From the NCBI GenBank assembly GCA_033558025.1, contig JAUCEF010000001.1:558001-622000 (forward strand): 64,000 bases of DNA, read 5' to 3'. The notes beneath the pieces were generated by a model that saw only the letters and a list, made by a program, of their open reading frames with translations, was not told the origin of the DNA and made no database searches. Both the position numbers and the translations under genes were made by a program. The DNA comes from Phytophthora sp. 'mugwort' (lineage: Eukaryota; Oomycota; Peronosporomycetes; Peronosporales; Peronosporaceae). Positions 11,217 to 24,189 of this stretch are shown here, in pieces (position 1 is the first letter of the stretch; each line of letters begins with the position of its first letter).

Positions 11217-11439
11217 GGCGGTGGACAAACGTTAACGAGAAGCGACTTGACTGGTACAGCGCCGATTCCAAAGTGAAGTTGCTAACTGTAAAACGAGCTT
11301 CAAGATGACAAGGTGTTCGGAATTAAATGTTTTAAGGCCGATGATTGGTTGAAAAATAGGTTTGCACGTAAGCACGCGATGCACATTTAGTATAGGACTA
11401 ATGTGTGGGCTATAATCACTCGAGCTCCGCAAGTATTGG

Positions 11440-12270
11440 ATAGGCGCGGCCTAATGCCGCTTTGCGCTTTTGTCCTCGGGCGCGGCGGCGCAGACACAGC
11501 ATATTGGCGACTTCCCGTTGCTGATGATGGCTCTGAAGCTGGACCCCGCTGTGGAGGCTGGCAACACCACTGGGTTGAGCTTGTAGAGCAGACGACTCTG
11601 TTCGCTCTATGTGTGACGAACTGACCGTGGAGGCCGGATTCCCCCAGGGTGTGGTGAGCTTCGTGCGCTGTGACGGTGCTGAGGCTTTCGCTTAGCAGCA
11701 GCAAGACGTTGACACAGTTGCCTTCACGGGCTCCATCGGGGTTGGTTACCGGATTAGGCGCACGTCGCACGTGAGCGACCTCAAGCGTATCACCCTCGAA
11801 CTCGGCGGCAAGTCAGCCAAGTTGGGACTGAGGCTGATGATACTGGCAATGACCTCGCCATTCAGCAGTCACAGCTGGGACTATTTTTGAACCACGATCA
11901 GTCGGCACGCGTGTAGGTGCAGGAGGACATCTGCAATAGATTGGTGTGTCGTACGGTTGAGGCTGTCAACCCTCGTGTCGTTGGCGACCCATTCGACCCC
12001 AAGACGGACCAGGGCTCGCGGATCGACGAGAAGCCCTTCGTCTATATCGACGAAGAGCCACGAAAGAAGGCGCCAGCTTGTCCTTACGATGACAAGCGTT
12101 AGCTCATTGAGCTCATCGTGTCCGCTGATGTCGAGGACGACATGGCAATCGCGCGAGGAGACGTTCAGGTCCGTCACGTCCATCCTAAACTTTATGACAA
12201 CCGACGAGGTCACTGAGCGTGCCAACGACTCGGTCTAAGCCTGGGTGCTGGCATTGCCTTCTGGTCTGTT
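11440..12270 (+). pseudogene. Aldehyde dehydrogenase pseudogene
   Basis: Fragments in all three plus frames follow aldehyde dehydrogenase order. FPLLMMALKLDPAVEAGN is at about 11512. ITLELGGKSAK near 11800 holds the general-base glutamate motif. GLFLNHDQSARV near 11880 stands where the catalytic-cysteine motif (GQxCCA type) should be, but the cysteine is gone. VVGDPFDPKTDQG is near 11980. DVEDDMAIAREETF near 12135, then TTDEVTERAND, complete the match. In-frame stops and frameshifts occur between blocks and both ends of the gene are missing. The intact parent is not in this window. Confidence 0.85.
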
Positions 12271-12279
12271 CTGCGTCGT

Positions 12280-13640
12280 TTTACTTCGCCGGGACCACAT
12301 TGGTCCCCACGTACAATTGATTCGAGCTTTGCCAATAGCCAGCTTTGCGTCATATCCATTTACATTTTGTCGAACGATTAATTTTCTGCTATTTAGTAGG
12401 TTGGAGAAGAGATAGACAGACCGTTGGTGATGCAAAAGTGAAAGATTAATTTGAAATACCAAAGTGGAGGTCTAATATGACAAAGCTGCTTCATCTATCT
12501 CGGATACTAAAACAGGGTAGGAGTAAATTTAAATCAGAGTTGTGGAGGTAAAACGTCCATTGTGCAAATAGACACCACGAGATTTATAGCTCCGCTATTA
12601 AATAGCCTTGGGCGGATCGAGTCTCGAATGAGCAAACAGTTTAGAGACTACGCCCCAAATGAAGACATTTTCATTCCTAACAGACTTGAGAGATGCATAC
12701 GTATTCATTTTAAGCGTTTTCAATTGTAATACGTATAGTTATCCCTTGTTTAACGATAATAGCGACATGTCGACATCATTTATATATATAGCGATGACCT
12801 CGAATGTCCAGTGTTAAATGGGCATTCGAAACGATTTGACGCTAAATCGACGGCAACATGTGATATATGAACAGGGGTTGGGATACAACAAATCGGACTG
12901 GCGTTCTGTTTATATAATAAAAAGGGCTACGTGGTATATATAAGCTTAAGTCGGCTATAAAGCGGTCGATTTGCAAAAAATAGGTCTGACGTTCACAATA
13001 AATACGTATTTCAATTAAATATCGTAAATACTCGTCTTTCTGAGGGTGATGAGGCATCCACAAATGTAAATATAAGTTTCTTGGTTGACAACTGGAAATC
13101 CGACGGGAGTCTGACTTCCAGAAAGCAGATCACTTCAACCACGACCAGATTTTTACAGAGGCTCTCGCGTGTTGCGCAAGTTGCGCACGCATGCTGCCGA
13201 CTGTTGTTGCTTGCGGTTATTGCCGTCAGTTTTGGAAGTGAGATGGCATCGCATGACCATCTTGTCCGTCACATCCTTCGGCTTATCTTTTGCGACAGGC
13301 ATGCTGTCTTCTTTCCCTTTGTTTGGATGGCTTTCGCTAATTATTGTTATTAACCAGTTAGAACACAGCCTACTTTACTTATTAGCCTATCAAGGTACTT
13401 CAATTTACAGAATACATACTGATAGATAATTTGGCACAACACCGCCGGCGACACCCTGCGTCCATTTTCCGTAGAGGACATCTACATGTACGCCCTTCAC
13501 GCTCTCACTCCTTGTGTGCACTCCGTAGCGTACATCCATCTCCTGCCACGACACGCTCTCCCTTGTGAAAGACGCTCAACCTCCACAGTTCTCACTTCTC
13601 ACAAATCAAAATCACTTAAGCAGCTCAAACTGACAACTGC
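12280..13640. other. AT-rich stretch, no supported gene
   Basis: Low GC with only short frames lacking recognisable motifs, and a short TA run near 12780. The 3' part may be the left flank of the following hAT remnant, but I found no convincing terminal inverted repeat. Confidence 0.45.
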
Positions 13641-15610
13641 AACCCGCCACTCGCATCGACCAAGTGCACAATAGGCCGCAAAGAAGACCCGACCTGGATC
13701 GAGTTCTCGTCGATTTGCCCCAAGCGTGAAACCAAACAACATCCTGATGTTTCCTGCATTTACTGTGCCGAAGTCATCATGAACGCACAACCTAGTCGCC
13801 ACCTGTATTGCCATATCGCTACCTGCTGCAATGCCCCGGTGACGATGAAGACGAAATGGAATAATGTGGCGCAGCAAAGGAAGCGCAAAGCCCCATCACA
13901 AGACTTCCGATCCCCGAGCAAACCTCGTCGACTCAACTCTGGCGGATCTGTTCAGGCGTATCCATCAACTCGCGACGTGAGTAAAGCAGAAGAGCAAGAA
14001 TTTCACCTCGAAATTGCGCTTGCATTCTATACGTCAGAAATTCCGTTCCGCGTGATTAACAATCCGCATCTGCGCCGCGCGCTTACCCGCTATCGTCCAA
14101 ACATGAAGCTTCCGTCGCGCCAAAGCCTTGCCACGACCTTCCTGAACATGGCCTATACAACGAAAAAGAATAGTTAGGTCAGATTCTCCAACGACAACGA
14201 CGTTTGATTATCGTCACGGACGGCTGGTCGAACATCAATCGAGAAAGCATCGTGAACTACGTGATCATTTCGTCAAAAGTGCGGCCGATGATGTGGTCGT
14301 CCGGCACAACTGGAGGTCAAGCCCACACAGGGGAGTTCATGGCATCTGAGATTTCTCGGGTTATTGCTGAAGTGGAAGCAGTCGCGGGGGTTGGGGAAGT
14401 GATCGCTGTCGTGTCTGATAATACTGCAAACATGAAGAAAGCTGGACGGCTAGTCGAGCAGAGCCGTCCGGACATAGTTTTCAATGGTTGCTCTGCCCAC
14501 CCTATCAACTGGTTGCGGAAGGACATGTTCAAGATCAAGGTTTTGCTGATGTTCTGAAGAAAGCCGTGAAGTTGGTCACATTCGTACGTGCAAGACACTT
14601 TCTGCTGGACCGCGTCCGATTCAAATGACGCCAACTTCCAAAGAGAACAAGGACAGGTGAGCTGTCGGTACCCATGTCCACCAGGTGGTATGCCCAAGAG
14701 AAGTGTATCGAAAGCGTGATTCGCAACAAGTCCCCGTCGAAGGCGGCCTTCGCTGACGCACTACAATGATGCTGCTGCTGCCACAAAACTGAAAGGTGTT
14801 CAAGATATAATGCAGGACAAGCAATTCTGAGCAAACGCAAAAATTATTATTCGACTAACCAAACCTGCCACGCGCATGATAGCCATCTTCGAGACTGATA
14901 TGTTCTTCAACGCGATGATACTTCGCGAGTTCGACCGTTTAAAGAGCGCTGAAGAGTGCATTAATCCCATCTCCAACCTAACGAATCCCGCTCTGCAAGC
15001 CAAGATTTCGTCCTGGTCGATGAGCGTTGGAAGTTAATTGTCCTCCTTCTAACCCAACAAGAATCGCATACTTGATAGACCCATTAAATGATACTACGAT
15101 TTTCACTGGGTACAGTCTACGTGACACAGTTGCTGATACTGTTAAGCTTGCTGAGCGCTATGGTTTGCCTCCAGATGTAAGTCCAGTCAGCTTTCCGTTG
15201 GAATTGCTGGACTTCATTGACATGAAGAAGTCGAGGTCTGTCGAATCGAAGGCTAGTGCTGACACTCCCTTGCATTGGTGGTTGATGGACGAAGACTTCC
15301 CCAAGCTGTACCGCTCTGCTGAGAAGGAGTTGCGTATTCTGACTTCGTCTGCAGCTAGTGAACTCTTGTAGAGTATTGATGGGTTTACGCAGAGCAAACT
15401 TCGTAGCCGCCTTCGCGTCGCTACGTGGAGAAGCTCTCTTTTATCTAGACAAGCAGCGAAGACACCAAGCCCCCCAGTATGCCATTGTACCAGACGCCAT
15501 CAAGACCATTTGATTTTGATGGCGACAATGACAGTGACGATGCCAACGGTGACGAGGATGAAGAATGCCTATTTGACCTATACGCGACGCCAAAATCGAT
15601 TATTTGCTGA
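13640..15610 (+). pseudogene. hAT-family transposase remnant with BED finger (DUF659 type)
   Basis: The plus-strand frame before and through 13779-14177 has a BED-type zinc finger: WIEFSSICPK, then CIYC, then HLYCHIATC. The next frame (14204-14557) has TDGWSNINRESIVNYVI, then VVSDNTANMKKAGRLVE and NGCSAHPINWLRKD, typical of the hAT/DUF659 catalytic region. A later frame (15027-15371) has TPLHWWLMDEDFPKLYRSAEK, the hAT C-terminal dimerisation region. Stops and shifts at about 14177, 14557 and 15371 break it. An acidic tail near 15520 resembles the usual end. No paired TIRs were found. Confidence 0.8.
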
Positions 15611-15934
15611 ATGCAATCGTTAGCGTGGATATTGCCAGCGAGGACAACTGAGCTCTTGCTTGAGCTAGCTTACCTTAAATTCCTCTTCTCTTCACTACTC
15701 CTATCTACAGAGATTGCATCGCCATATGCTAGTTTGCTGTCATCTCTTCTGAAATCCACAGTATCATTTCCATGTTTGGCCATCCGCGTACTACCTACGG
15801 AGCATCAAGCTTCTTCTTACCGTTCGACTCTCTCTCCACCACAACATACTCAAGATGTATTTCGCGACAATGTCGAGTCGTCGATCTATGGCACGGCGCG
15901 ATTCACGGGTTAATGGCGTCCAGGCTAATGTTGA

Positions 15935-18482
15935 TCAGCAGACTGTTGTCCAGCAGACTATTGTCACCAGCATCAACTCGTGCTTGGACAGCTTGGCGTC
16001 GTGCATCACCTCCTCCACGGGCTTGATCGTTTGCGGAAGTAGCCGCAACACAGATATCCTGGAAACCTCAAATGCACAGTAAAATGTTTTCATAGCTGCG
16101 CATATCTGCTCAAAGCGCCCTGTGCCATACGCAATAGCAATCTTGGTCACTTATTTTGCAGAGCCTTGAATCGATGCCACTTCTGTTTCGATGAGCTTGT
16201 GGACTGGTATAGGCTTATACTGCTTCATTAATTCGCCGGAACGGACCGCAACGTTCGTCCGCGCCAGGAAATCGTAGCATGTTCTCCACCTTGCGTGAGT
16301 TTGGCTCGGCGGAATAAACGGTTTCACATTCTTCTCCATTTAACAAGACATTTACGTGGGAGCCCACGCGACGTGAGTGTAGAACAAACACCACGTTGTG
16401 TACCATTTTGCGGAAATTGATCATGAGGTGACAAGGGAGAATAATCGTTTTGGTAAATGCACATGTACACTCCCACTGCGCCGTATCTAGCGTGTGTGTG
16501 AAGGCGTCACCACTTCCGCCGCTGACGATAAAGACGCCCTGACGTCCTTCCCTATCTATATCAGAGTTGATACCTTGACACGATTATTGTTAACATGTAT
16601 TCAGTCCGTACTCTGCAACAAGGGGCATAATGGCGTATTGCACCTTCTGCCCCCAGCGCTTTCGGACCAATTGTCGTCCGCCTACCTTGTTGCGTAGGCA
16701 TACTCTGTAAACACAAGTCCGGCCGCGTAGTAGCTGGTTGCATTCAGGATTCCCGACATCTCTGTGCCATACTCGGTATGTACAACTTCAACGATTGCTT
16801 GAGAAGCCACAAGGTCAGACCATAGCTATACAGCACAACATTAACAATGCAAGTACTGTACATTGGTTCTCTGTTCAACTCCTTCTCCTTAAAGATTTGA
16901 CGCATCAGCACGGTCTGAATGCATTCATCCAGAGGTGTGTCGGAGTCGAGACCAGGCCTTTGCTTGCTCCAGGCAGACTCTATGCGATTCTTGGTGTGGT
17001 TCCCCTGCCACCACGTACTCCCAGAGCTAATTTCAGGATTGGTCGTCTGCTCAAGCATCTCTAATAGTTCGTCGCGAGAAGCGGTGTACATAGTACAGTT
17101 CTTGGGATACACCATTTGCTTGATTCTCAGTAACATCTTATTCTGCATGACGCGCTCAAACCAAAGCGACGTCGGCTAGCAAAAACGGCATTAGAACATT
17201 TGAAGCAGACAAATCCATCATCCTTGGTTGTCGATGTACATTTTATCTGCTTAACCATTTTCAGCACGTGAAAGCGGCAAAGCAGAACTCTTGTACGGGG
17301 GGACTTCTTCTCTAAAACGTCAATCTCTGTCAGATCTTTGCCGACCTACATATACACGCTATGGTTAAATAAAACATCGATTGACAACGAATTTCAGCCC
17401 ATTGTTCAACCCACCATGATAACTTCGATCTGGCCCCAATCTCGGTTGTTTCTTCGAATACAGCGACAACAAGCTCTATGTTGTCGGTGACAACTTGTCA
17501 CCCGTTTATCGGTCTGTGAATGGATGCTGGGCAATTTGACCTTTACCGTAACCATCGGTGACCATAAATGATAAAAGCTTGTAACGCAGGTCATTCATCT
17601 TGGGCGTCGAATCCACCAATAAGACCTCGGGAAAAAGAGAAAACATATTTCGCATTTCAACGGGTTGGAAACGATGCAGGTTGCAACAGATCCGACATTC
17701 TTGCAAATGCGCGCCATACTTCCGGGGCCATAAGAGCGAAACTCATCCAGTAGGTGTTGAATTCGTTCTTCAGCACATGTTTTCTTTACCTCACCCTTTA
17801 TTCCCTGAATCACGTTTCTAACGTCCTCGAATATGACAGTTATTTTTTTTATACAACACAAAATTGAAATTTTCAAGACAGCATAAAGATCCCAGGAAGA
17901 TTTCTCTCAAATAAATCTCGCTTCTTGCCAAATTAAGCAAAGCACAGCTTTTCCTTACCAGCGTGTTCTGCAGCATAGCGGTAAATTCGCTTAAATGCAG
18001 ACTTGGCACCAACAAACTCCCGTACCATATTCACAATCGCTGGGTCGTGAACCCTACGGTTTTCTGCCTATGCCTGCCCGATGCGTTTGTTCACTGATAA
18101 TTGTGGTTTTTATTCTACCGCGCGACATGGATTGCTGTCACCACCATCCAACTCGTTGCCTTTTGTGTAGCCACTATCTGCGCTTGCAATTTTCAATCGG
18201 AGGTGCTGAACAGGACGTACATCTTTACCTATATAACAATAACAACGCGTTAATATCTATTAAAGTGACTCATCCTTACCAACCATGTACCTCGTTGGCG
18301 CTTCGACCATCCTGAGTGCACACAAAGATTATTTGGTATGCGCCACCCGTATTGGTATCATACTTCCACTGGCGTTGAGCGGACTTGTTTCTGCTTTTTG
18401 TACTAACTGAACTACGCTTGTTAAATTCAACCAAATCAATCAAACTAGTTAGCAGCAATCGCTTAGTGATAGTAAAACTCAT
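15935..18482 (-). pseudogene. MULE-type transposase remnant with SWIM-like C-terminus
   Basis: Minus-strand fragments read 5' to 3' from 18482. First comes a FAR1/FLYWCH-like N-terminal piece (DLVEFNKRSSVSTKSRNK; 18482-18276), then a helical piece (18015-17818). The MULE catalytic block EVLLVDSTPKMNDLRYKL and FMVTDGYGKGQIAQH follows (17706-17506). Then VLRIKQMVY-like and NHTKNRIESAWSK (17148-16744) and a degenerate RHV-type zinc-binding and C-terminal part (16424-15935). Multiple frameshifts and stops; no intact frame longer than about 130 codons. Family assignment is from the order of motifs. Terminal repeats were not found. Confidence 0.72.
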
Positions 18483-18810
18483 ACGCTTACGTTGTGCTTG
18501 TAACGTAGCAACAGCGGTAGACTTTGTCGTCTCATCTGCTTCGGCGTTAATTTAGTGCGGGCGTTCACGTCCGAGCTTGTATCTGTATTCTTGGCAAAAG
18601 GTTGGTTGGTAGCACATGCCGTTTAACAGGGTGTTTATGTCAGGTTGAGCATGCGGAGATAAAATGCGCAAATATATTAGCCATATACCGAAATTGCTTG
18701 ACATTTTCTCTGCCACATATCGTCACATACCCGTATGTATCTTTTGCGCGTATGTGACAGCAGACACTCCGCTTTTTCTACGGGAAATTGGCAGCTAATT
18801 ACAGCTGCGT

Positions 18811-19860
18811 GTGTCCGGGCGTGCGGAGCACCTGAATCTTCACAAACTTGGTGATGCAAGTGTTATATCCAAGAAAACCAAAGCAGGCTTAGTGGGCCGG
18901 GCAACCCCACTCCACAAGAACAGCGCACAGGTCCCTAGATTGATGATAGCGAAGAAAGTTGCCGAAGATTTTGATGTTGGTGATATATATATATATATAT
19001 TTAATTTCAGCGTCATCGACGTGGATAAAAGTTATTCTTCATCGTGACAAGCTATCGTTTACAAGCGCGAATCTGGAAGTGGCAAACCAAGCCGAATATT
19101 CTCGCGATACAGCGGTTCCATTCCGAGCGCTTGTCTTGCGGACCATAGTGGAGAAAAAGTGCGTGCAGTTCTACAATGCTGATCAAGTTCGTACGACTGT
19201 CGTTGTTAAAAGCTATCGTTTGAGTTCCTCAGGTATCATATTGGCGACTGCCAGACATGGGTGAAATCGTCATGCTGCTCTGGGAACGATTTCAGCGGGC
19301 ACTGAACCAGTGATATACTGAAATATGCTGGACTAACGCATGTCGTTCTGCTGAAAGTACCGCCTCGCTACACTTACGTTTGCCAACCAGCAGACGTGTT
19401 ATAGAATATACCTCTCAAGGCAGGACTACTGTCCTTGTAGACTACTCATCTGTAGCCAACTTATAGTCAATCATGCTGAAGAAGATCAACGCACGCGAGA
19501 TAGAACTAGGCTTACCAATGCGATTTACCGCGCGCGTATGGAGCTGGTTTAAGATGATACAGATTTTGAAGTAGCACTGATGCGTGATCGTCGCATCGAA
19601 GAGCCGTTCAAGCTAAAGCCATCAAGCCGAATTGACATTGCGCAATGGGTCACAAAAAAATATGTTAGAGGTTTTGTGAAGGTTGGTGTACTAAACGACA
19701 TGCTAGTCGCCCAAGACGACGATGCGGTGGTCCTCATTGGGTGTATCAATTTGAGGGCATAGAAAAGGGCAAGCTGGTTGGCGAACAGGTTGACTCGGAC
19801 GACAACATCAGTTCTGTGGACGACCTTAGCAGTGACAGCGGCGACGAGGATTAACGAATA
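18811..19860 (+). pseudogene. pogo-like transposase remnant
   Basis: Pieces at 18811-19264 include VQFYNADQVRTTVV, matching the start of the catalytic domain of pogo elements (F/YNADQT). A later frame (19580-19762) has EEPFKLKPSSRIDIAQWV and GFVKVGVLNDM. That matches the C-terminal region also seen in the pogo element at 49.2 kb. An acidic serine-rich tail ending in SDSGDED and a stop lies at about 19855. The middle of the catalytic domain is missing. Confidence 0.68.
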
Positions 19861-22320
19861 ACGATCTAAAACGTCATTGAGACATCAATAATTCAATGAT
19901 TCGCATCCATGTGATTGCACTTTAGATTTGCAAGGTATGCTAGTGAGGTGGAGCTTAGGGATACGACGATACGGTTGCTAAGTCCCACGTCAGACGCGTA
20001 CCGTAGCTAAAACTAAAATATGGGTTTTCTCCACCAATACTTCACCAGCAAGATCGTGATGACCCACAAAAGCGACGAGACAACGCCCACCTCATCTGCG
20101 TAGGCACAAGGGGAGAATACGGGTGCCGCTTCCCCCGACAGACCTGCACTACCCCAAACGAAGCCGAAGGCGGAAGTGTTGGACGTGATAGAGGACGGTG
20201 AGCCATAGATGTTGACGCCGGTCTTTAGTTTATAGAACCTTCCCCAATTTGTGCGTCCAAGCGGACGCTAGCGAAGCGTAATCCGGCCCTTGTTCAGCTT
20301 GCCAATGTGAAGAAGGACAAGAAGTGTCTGTCTGAAGACCAAGGCCACCGCAGGCGTCCCAGTCCCAGAGTATTTGGAGACAAACCCGTCCAATACGAAC
20401 CACCACTCGACGCCCCTAATTCCTTCCCTTGGTGCTTCCAGCACCACCGATGACATCGGCGTATTGATTGACCTCCTCCACCGACGATGCTTTTCGACCT
20501 CGGTGCATTCGTGGACTTCTTCCAGCCGGGGGTGTCGTTGGCGACCGGTCCGCCTGCTCAAGCTCCAATAGTGAAGTATATTTATGCTCCGCCTCAGCAG
20601 TGCCTCCGCCAGAGCTATTTCGTGAGGCACAGTTCCTTGGGGGAAGTCCGGCGGCTCTAGAGGTAGACGAGAGACGGCAGTACCTAGTTGCCGCCGTGAC
20701 GCTCCCGGGCGGCCGGAACGAACTGCCGTCGTGGGGTGCTGAATTATCCAGTTCATGTATCCAGATGAGCCGAGGAAGATAAAGGACGACTACAATTCAC
20801 CCAGGTTCATGTTCTGGCTTCAAATCGCATGTTCCCGGTGCTGATGCCAAGTGAGGTAAGCCCCTGTTTGCAACGTATTGTGTAAGACAGAGTGCGTTTG
20901 GTTCAAGACAACGCCCGGAGTTCTAGTGGCCATCTCCAGCGGCCGTATGGGGCCCCGCGCCCTGACGGTGCTGAACTTCCGAGAGTCGAGTGTCCCGAGG
21001 ATGGGTCGGCGAACGGCAACTTCTCGGGCAATTTCTCTCCATCAGCCACGACCCCGCGCGTTGTAGGCAAGCGCAGCAATTACGACGAGGATCTTGAACG
21101 AATCGACGGCCTGTCGAAAATTGAAGGGACCTTTGGTACCCACACGTGCAGAAGGTAACGGAGCGACTACGCCAAAAAGAAGTCGGCAGCCCAACACGGT
21201 CAGACCTGCTTATTTGACTGACCCTTCTGTAAGTTGGGCGCCGCGCTGGGGCTGCTACAGTGGGATGGTCTATCATGGTGAGTGGGGTTCGATCGCGCTG
21301 TTTGGTCCATCGACTTCCATGGCGCTGAAGGGTCAGTCTCCCCGGTGAACGCCATTCGCAACAGGAAATCCAGGCTCCGCGTGTTTGTTATGCCGCAATA
21401 GCTCGACCAGAGATCAAGGCAGCAGGAGAAGAAAAGGCAAGGCCTCCTGGATGTCATCTGTGCCCTACCCCGAGGAAATAGGAAAAATCCACAACTTTTT
21501 GAGGGTTAATCCACAGGACAGCATCCGCAGTACATAACAATCGACGACAGCTAGACTCGCCCAGCGCTTGAACTGCTCAGCGAACCAAAGCTGACGTACC
21601 ATATTTTAGGTACCCATTCTTGTCACCATTCTTCCGCACATAAGAAAAGCGACGCAGCAGGTGGGGGTCAGGACGCCTTCAGCAGCGGCGAAGGAAGGAC
21701 GAGCGATTAGCTGGTTTCCGCAGTCGTGTAAGTTGCGTATGGTACTATTCAAACCTACTTCACCGAGCAAGGCGACCTCACACCAATTTCTAGCGAAGCT
21801 GGAGCCATTCAAGTCAACTCCCCGTTAGGTGGTTGAACTGCAGCGTCTGCAGCGTCAGCGTGTTGTCTCTGCTGCTTCATTCATCAGGCAGGTACGTTGA
21901 GCATCGGGTGATTGCTGCTGCACTGTCTAATAAACTGTTGGTATCGTGTTTGCGGTGGAGCTGGAGCAGTCAGCAGTAGAAGCCGCTGGAGAGCTGTTGA
22001 AGACCGAGGTCCGTCACGCTCGGCTTGGACTCCAGGTTGGTTGTGCGGATGTCTTTGCAATGCTTCATTGACGCTTGTGCTAACCGACGTAATGCTTACT
22101 GCAGCTGCGTACCGAACCATTGTCAGCAGCAAAATCTGCCGACGTTCCTGGTCACCAAGGTCAGTAGGATGGTGTTACTATGTTCTTGCGCGGTTGTTTG
22201 ACTAAACGCTCATGCAGTTTGGCTGCGAACAGGTCGAAGTAGCAGCTTACGAGAGATGGTTGGGCTTTCCCGTTCAGATTTAGAGCCATCAACTCTCCGT
22301 GCAGGGGATATTGTGGAATA
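19861..22320. other. Unassigned degenerate sequence
   Basis: Moderately GC-rich, with overlapping frames of 60-160 codons on both strands (the longest is on the minus strand at 20268-20756). None carries a domain I recognise. Between 20270 and 21160 the plus strand reads in short broken pieces such as FDLGAFVDFFQPGVS and FREAQFLGGSPAALEVDE. This looks like decayed coding sequence of unknown family, possibly a transposon accessory or gag-like gene. Confidence 0.35.
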
Positions 22321-22323
22321 TTA

Positions 22324-23921
22324 TTGTTGCAACACATTTGTGGAGATGCTCGTGAGCACCGTAATGCTGTCATTCTCGAAGTGAGCCCTACCTCTGCTGA
22401 ATATCCGTTGTCATTCGACACTGGAGACATGCTACCAAGTCAAGGGTGGATTAGAAAGCGGATGGCGACTGGAGAGAAGGATCCGAACGGAAAGTGGCGC
22501 AAATTACGGACATTCACGTTGGAGAAAAGCTAAATCGACGAGCCAACAAGAGCCATCGAGCTTACTCGAGCGCTGCGGGCTATATCTGGAACATCGATGG
22601 TGAATTAATTTCAAGTGGTGAAGCACGCACCCGTGAAGAAGCGATTGACGTTCAGCCGCAGGCAGAGCTCGTCTGTGAGATTGAAAAGCCAGCGGGCCTT
22701 GGCGTCAGGAATGAAGACGTCATTCCTGCATCAAGTGTGGTCCCTGACCCAAATTGTGCAGCACAGCCGACAATGACGCTGGAGGCCAACCTAAATGAGC
22801 TGGGAAAGATACCTAGGACAAATCAGCGCTAGAAATGGCACCACAGAGCAAACCCGAGGAAAGGAGGCGGTTGGGCGAAGTGTTCGAGAACGAAATGTCA
22901 TCTGCGGCTGTGCAAACCAACGTACCACACCAAGACTGTATGGCATGTCAACACTCCTCAGTCCCGCATTTTGCGTGACTTTTTGAAGTTACCTCACGTT
23001 AAAGCCGCGTTGTCGGCTCGACGTGCTGACAGTAATGTATCCAGCAAGCAGCACATTCAGGAACCTGTGATGGAGAGTAGCAAGTTGCTAACCAACATCA
23101 GCGCAGAAGCATCTAAGGAGGTGACGATCCCATTGCAAAGTGATCCCGTTACAGCTGGATATATCCCGTGCCAAAGCAAGGGTGTGGTTGATGTGGGTGG
23201 AATTCCCAGTCACGTGAACCGGGAGCATAAGGAATCGCATGCACCAAAATGGCCAAGTGATGTACTGTGCGTTTGTGGATTATTGAACCCGCACCATGTC
23301 GTGTTCAAGAACGACGGGGAGTAGATCCATGCGCGTGTGTCGACGACCGCTTCTTAGACGGTTGCCTTGACTCGAAGCCCGATGTCTTCTGCACCGTCGA
23401 TAATTGCAACCTCGGAGGCAATTGCAGTAACTCCTTAGCCGAGCATCCTGCTTTGGAAATGCACGAATCGCCTGTTGCTAGTATTGAGGTCCGCACGACG
23501 GGCCCTGTGGAGATCGGTGTGATCGTTGGGGAGTATGCAGGAGAGCCCCAACATACCCAAAGCCAAGGGTGATCAGAAGAAAGGTGCACCGCTCAAATTA
23601 AACAGCGGATACTCGACGCTGCTGTCAACGTTGTCGCGCCGCCGCGAGTACGCCTACATCGAGCCCCGGCATGCAGGAAACATGATGCGATTTTTAAACC
23701 ACAGCTGTGAGCCCAACTGTCTGTTCCGTGAGATGAAATATCGAGCACAAGTGCACGTAGCTGTTGTGACGACGAGAGCGCTACACACCAATGAAGAACT
23801 GACGGTCTCCTATCGAATGGATCTTTGTTTTAAGTGCAGATGTGGGGCGGATGCCTGCATATCCAAGAAGCGCACCATGACACGCAGGACGAGTAAACGC
23901 TTGACAGCGCGCAGTATTTGA
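22324..23921 (+). pseudogene. SET-domain (histone-lysine methyltransferase-like) pseudogene
   Basis: Plus-strand fragments in several frames. Near 23265 is LCVCGLLNPHH. At 23330-23560 is a cysteine cluster like an AWS/pre-SET region (CACVDDRFLDGC and CNLGGNCSN), then VASIEVRTTGPVEIGVIV and GEYAGE, the start of a SET fold. The last frame (23526-23921) has YIEPRHAGNMMRFLNHSCEP with the following NC (the NHSCEPNC cofactor-binding motif), then ELTVSYRMD and the post-SET-like CRCGADACI. Canonical SET proteins have YG where this reads YR. Upstream frames from 22324 may be the N-terminal half but lack known domains. Stops and frameshifts make it non-functional as drawn. Confidence 0.72.
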
Positions 23922-24189
23922 TATGTGGTGCAATAACGAGGCAGCCTGGAATTGACAAACAACCGTAGTCTAAAGCAAAACGAGAGACAAATGATGCATG
24001 CATTCAAGAATTTGAGGTCTCCAACTCGGTTTTCTCTGCCAAACCTTATTACACGTAAGCTAACGCAGGTGCATTCAGGTTGGGTCATCCTCGCTTGGTT
24101 TCATTCGCTGCTACTGTTTCCGCGATCTGGTCCTCCAATGTCTTCCGTTGTTTCTCCGACTGCGATTAAACAGCTTTCGCCTTCCTGGC

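Noticed and set aside
10305..11271. Start of Mpo1 copies at the upstream MSTA position
   Set aside because: That codon is TTG, not ATG, in both intact copies; the first ATG is four codons downstream in a good context.
18700..18770. Inverted pair GTCACATAC ... GTATGTGAC as a transposon end or regulatory site
   Set aside because: Only nine bases with a 24-base spacer, no partner at the other side of the pogo remnant; could be chance.
20268..20756. A 162-codon minus-strand frame as a possible gene
   Set aside because: No domain, arginine-rich shadow-like composition, surrounded by broken frames on the other strand.
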